From a virus: a stretch of 23,604 nucleotides of DNA. Both the position numbers and the translations under genes were made by a program. The DNA is taken from positions 1 to 23,604 of IMG/VR virus record IMGVR_UViG_3300032093_000850. One strand, 5' to 3'. Below the pieces are notes generated by a model. The model searched no databases. It was not told the DNA's origin and saw only the letters and a program-made list of their open reading frames with translations. Shown here one piece after another: positions 21,770 to 23,604 of this stretch. The first letter of the stretch is position 1; every line of letters begins with the position of its first letter.

Positions 21770-22291
21770 TCAGTCTCCAGACTTTCGTAGGGTCACTGTG
21801 CCACCGCCACCACCGCCACCGCCAGTGACAGACGGAGCAATGGCACCCAACCGCAATGTGGCGGCGGGGACCAGAATAAAGTTCTGCACTTCCGGCGCAA
21901 CCGCAAGCAGCCGTAGCACCACGGGCGTCGGCGTGATCGCCAGCGTCCCCGGTACGACGGTCGGGGCGATCGCGATGTCTCGGACTGCCACCGCCGGAAC
22001 CGCCACCGTCACGGTCGTTGTGGTAACCGGGACGACGGCGTTGAGCGTGAGGCGCGACGAGGGCACGGCCACCTGTGTCGTTGCCGACACAGCGGGCGCG
22101 ACGGCTACCAACTTGAGCGTTGTCGCCGGGACCGTTACCGTGGCTGTGCCAGCACTGACCGTTGGGGCCACCGCCAATATCCTGACCGCCGCCACCGGGA
22201 CGGTGACCACCGTGACGGCGGTAACCGCATACGTGAACCGATGCAGCCCATACGGCCCACGTGCCCGCAGCCACGGCTTACTGCGCGCCAT
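21770..22291 (-). CDS. Protein of six 20-23-residue beta repeats with a Gly8 tract
   Basis: A 173-residue protein of no family I can name. After a basic N-terminus (MARSKPWLRARGPYGLHRF), residues 31-156 form six units with the consensus VPxxxLxLxAxAPxV, followed by a variable GT/T/V stretch. The AxAP (or AxVP) prolines are at 43, 65, 88, 110, 133 and 153. Eight glycines follow (157-164), then TVTLRKSGD. Such short repeats of alternating hydrophobic residues suggest a beta-solenoid or stacked strands. Similar VPA-type repeats are familiar to me from uncultured phage structural proteins without known function. It starts 8 bases after the preceding gene and belongs to the virion-protein run. Confidence 0.7.
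   Translation of the reverse strand: MARSKPWLRARGPYGLHRFTYAVTAVTVVTVPVAAVRILAVAPTVSAGTATVTVPATTLKLVAVAPAVSATTQVAVPSSRLTLNAVVPVTTTTVTVAVPAVAVRDIAIAPTVVPGTLAITPTPVVLRLLAVAPEVQNFILVPAATLRLGAIAPSVTGGGGGGGGTVTLRKSGD
21824..22201 (-). repeat. Six tandem VPxxxLxLxAxAPxV coding repeats
   Basis: Six units of 20-23 residues in the 173-residue protein, each with a VP (TP in unit five) at the start and AP or VP about 11 residues later. The DNA units are diverged, which points to an old duplication kept by selection on the protein fold. Confidence 0.85.
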
Positions 22292-22299
22292 GCGCTAGA

Positions 22300-22542
22300 T
22301 CAGCTCGGCGTTGCCATCTCGACGCTGCCCTGCGGCTGGCCGAGGAAGGTCGCCAGCGTGTTGCACAAGTCGGTGTCGGACCAGTTCGGCGCGTTGAGCG
22401 GCGGCACGGTCTGCGACAGCGCGGCCTGTGCAATGCGCGGGATTGGCTGGTTGGCAACCGTGTCTTGAATCGTGTAGCTGTAGTCCACTTGCACCGTGTT
22501 GGCGACCGGATCGACAACGTAGCGCGTGATGAGGATAGCCAT
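22300..22542 (-). CDS. Small hypothetical protein (80 aa)
   Basis: An 80-residue protein that I do not recognise. The N-terminal half is beta-like (AILITRYVVDPVANTVQVDY, SYTIQDTV), and the second half is polar with Pro and helical elements (SQTVPPLNAPNWSDTDLCNT, LATFLGQPQGSVEM). The frame is open far upstream, but that extension lies on top of the LamG-like gene. The ATG at 22542, 8 bases after that gene's stop, gives a compact protein. No clear ribosome binding site is visible. It belongs to the pre-portal virion gene run; a minor structural protein is possible. Confidence 0.6.
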   Translation of the reverse strand: MAILITRYVVDPVANTVQVDYSYTIQDTVANQPIPRIAQAALSQTVPPLNAPNWSDTDLCNTLATFLGQPQGSVEMATPS

Positions 22543-22550
22543 GAATGTAG

Positions 22551-23225
22551 TCAGGCGAGGGTAGGTTGGATCGGCGGTTCTTCGCCCATCTGCAGGGTGG
22601 TGTTCGATGCGGTGGCGAGGTTGTTGCCACTTCCCGACTCGTCGCGCACCGTGGTGCTCACCGGCACGGTGACGAACTCGCGCCCGAAGAAGCGGCCTTT
22701 GAGGCTCGGGTGCCGGTAGGTCGGGTCCATCAGCAGCGGCACCTCCTGCTGGGGGACAAACGCCCCGAGGATCAGCTGCAGGTCGAAGAGGTTGCCAACG
22801 AACGTGGCGTTGATTGAGGGCACCAGCGTCGTCGTACACGCCGCGTTCGCGGTGGGCACGTTCGGGGCGGATGTGCGGGTCCGCAACGCCCCGTTCACGT
22901 ACCCTGTCACCGTCGAGCCGTCGTACGTGATGGCAATATGTTTCCAAATCTGGTCGAGGTGCTGGCTTCCGGCGACGGCAGAGTACGTGGTTCCCGCACT
23001 GGCCGTGTAGTGGCGCACGTTGATGTCTGCGGCCTGCACGACGATGGCGTACCCGTCGCGCAGGCTGTTTGCCGTGCTTGCTTGCCGGATGATGTCGCCG
23101 CCCGAGTTGCCGCCCAGCCATCGCATCCAGAACGAGAAGGTGTACCCGCCCGCCGCATAATTCAAACCCGTCACGTTCGTCGCCGTGGCGTTGCTGCTGG
23201 CCGCGAAGCGATACACGCTCGGCAT
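22551..23225 (-). CDS. LamG/concanavalin A-like lectin-fold protein
   Basis: A 224-residue protein. Residues 1-150 carry the LamG-type jelly-roll pattern: a strand with aromatic residues (YTFSFWMRWLGG), then DGYAIVVQAADINVRHYTAS, and the hallmark WKHIAITYDGSTVTGYVNGA (about 91-110). Later is LFDLQLILGAF. The C-terminal part (HPSLKGRFFGREFVTVPV, RDESGSGNNLATASN) recalls the D-x-SG-x-GN segment that often ends such domains. These folds bind sugars or act as virion decoration. I chose the ATG at 23225, which shares a base with the preceding stop (TGATG), over an upstream start that would overlap the previous gene. Carbohydrate or cell-surface binding is inferred. Confidence 0.78.
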   Translation of the reverse strand: MPSVYRFAASSNATATNVTGLNYAAGGYTFSFWMRWLGGNSGGDIIRQASTANSLRDGYAIVVQAADINVRHYTASAGTTYSAVAGSQHLDQIWKHIAITYDGSTVTGYVNGALRTRTSAPNVPTANAACTTTLVPSINATFVGNLFDLQLILGAFVPQQEVPLLMDPTYRHPSLKGRFFGREFVTVPVSTTVRDESGSGNNLATASNTTLQMGEEPPIQPTLA

Positions 23226-23604
23226 CACTGCGCTTCCATCACGATGGGCAGCACCTGCAGCGCGAAGTTGCTCGCCGTCGCGTTCAACCCTTGGCCCGTC
23301 GCGTTCCACACCGCGATGTTGTAGTCGGGGGGCAAGTCGTACGCGAGAAACGTCTTCGTGTACGTCGTGTTCGTTGCGGTCGTGACGACAATCGACCCCA
23401 GCACTTCGGCAGACGTTGGCTCCGTGGACAGCGGCGAGGTTGCCGTGGACCCCAGTCCGTTGTCCGACAGGTCGAGGGTGCCGTCGTTGCTATGGCGTAC
23501 CAAATACACGCGCACCGGCGAGTTCGCGGTCGGGGCCGTGCCACCCGTCGTGATTCGCACGAATACCATCGCCATCGGGGCGCGGGTGGTCGTGTTGTCG
23601 ATGA
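23225..23604 (-). CDS. Beta-rich virion protein, 5' end missing
   Basis: The reading frame is open to the right edge. An ATG at 23575 exists, but the nine codons before it (IDNTTTRAP) fit the I/V-DNTT motif that I recall in a common family of phage structural proteins, so the gene most likely starts outside the window. 125 residues are visible. They are beta-rich (AMVFVRITTGGTAPTANSP, VRVYLVRHSNDGTLDLSDNG, TKTFLAYDLPPDYNIAVWNA, LNATASNFALQVLPIVMEAQ). The W-N-x-T-G-x-x-L-N-A-T pattern near the end is also typical of that family, whose function is unknown. A capsid decoration or head fibre role is plausible from context. Confidence 0.68.
   Translation of the reverse strand, partial: IDNTTTRAPMAMVFVRITTGGTAPTANSPVRVYLVRHSNDGTLDLSDNGLGSTATSPLSTEPTSAEVLGSIVVTTATNTTYTKTFLAYDLPPDYNIAVWNATGQGLNATASNFALQVLPIVMEAQ

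Noticed and set aside
21801-21829. GCC/ACC triplet run encoding eight glycines as a phase-variation tract
   Set aside because: The unit is a triplet with mixed codons, so slippage would change only glycine number and not the reading frame.
23310-23575. ATG at 23575 as a true start for the right-most gene
   Set aside because: The frame stays open to the window edge and the codons before the ATG (IDNTTTRAP) match the expected family motif, so a 5'-truncated gene is more likely.
1-23604. tRNA genes, CRISPR arrays or insertion sequences
   Set aside because: Coding sequence fills nearly all of the window; I saw no cloverleaf-like segment in the gaps, no regularly spaced repeats and no transposase or terminal inverted repeats.

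Overview
The window looks like part of a tailed double-stranded DNA phage genome with a short-tailed (podovirus-like) head-tail layout. It could be a lytic phage, a metagenomic viral contig or part of a prophage. The DNA is GC-rich. All 30 genes I can support lie on the minus strand, so transcription runs right to left. Most neighbours are a few bases apart or overlap by 1-4 bases (ATGA, TGATG or TAATG junctions), and several starts have AGGAGG-like ribosome binding sites, so the host is a bacterium. The host genus cannot be read from the sequence. I see no integrase, tRNA, CRISPR array or insertion sequence. Terminase is not in the window and would be expected just beyond the right edge.

Right part (about 23604 to 18861): a run of small beta-rich virion-type proteins comes first in transcription order. 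It includes a 5'-truncated gene, a LamG/concanavalin-like protein, a protein made of six 20-23-residue repeats and a small membrane-anchored protein. The portal follows. Next come the scaffolding protein, major capsid protein, two small head-region proteins, a head-tail adaptor, a beta-propeller-like tail hub or needle-connector protein, and two fibre-type proteins that share the same N-terminal domain (18851 to 11540).

Middle part (11537 to 3642): two tiny lysine-rich proteins are followed by four large Ala/Gln/Gly-rich proteins of 308, 716, 375 and 1106 residues. Their order and composition suggest internal virion or ejection proteins. The 1106-residue protein begins with a GTG codon behind a strong ribosome binding site and carries a triplicated SG(I/V)FDDL motif.

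Lysis cassette and boundary (3645 to 2453): a membrane-anchored coiled-coil protein, a three-helix holin-like protein and an Amidase_2 endolysin without a signal peptide. A clear rho-independent terminator follows the endolysin and closes the late transcript.

Left part (2446 to 1): after a candidate promoter with repeated operator-like elements comes a DNA-metabolism module. It has a small unknown protein, an OB-fold-like possible single-strand binding protein, a small helical protein, a RecB/Cas4-like PD-(D/E)XK nuclease with a cysteine cluster, a small helix-turn-helix protein, and the 5' part of a winged-helix replication-initiator-like gene that runs off the left edge. Iteron-like inverted and direct repeats lie inside this last gene, as the origin does in the lambda O gene. 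Together these genes would handle replication and recombination, assembly, DNA ejection and lysis.
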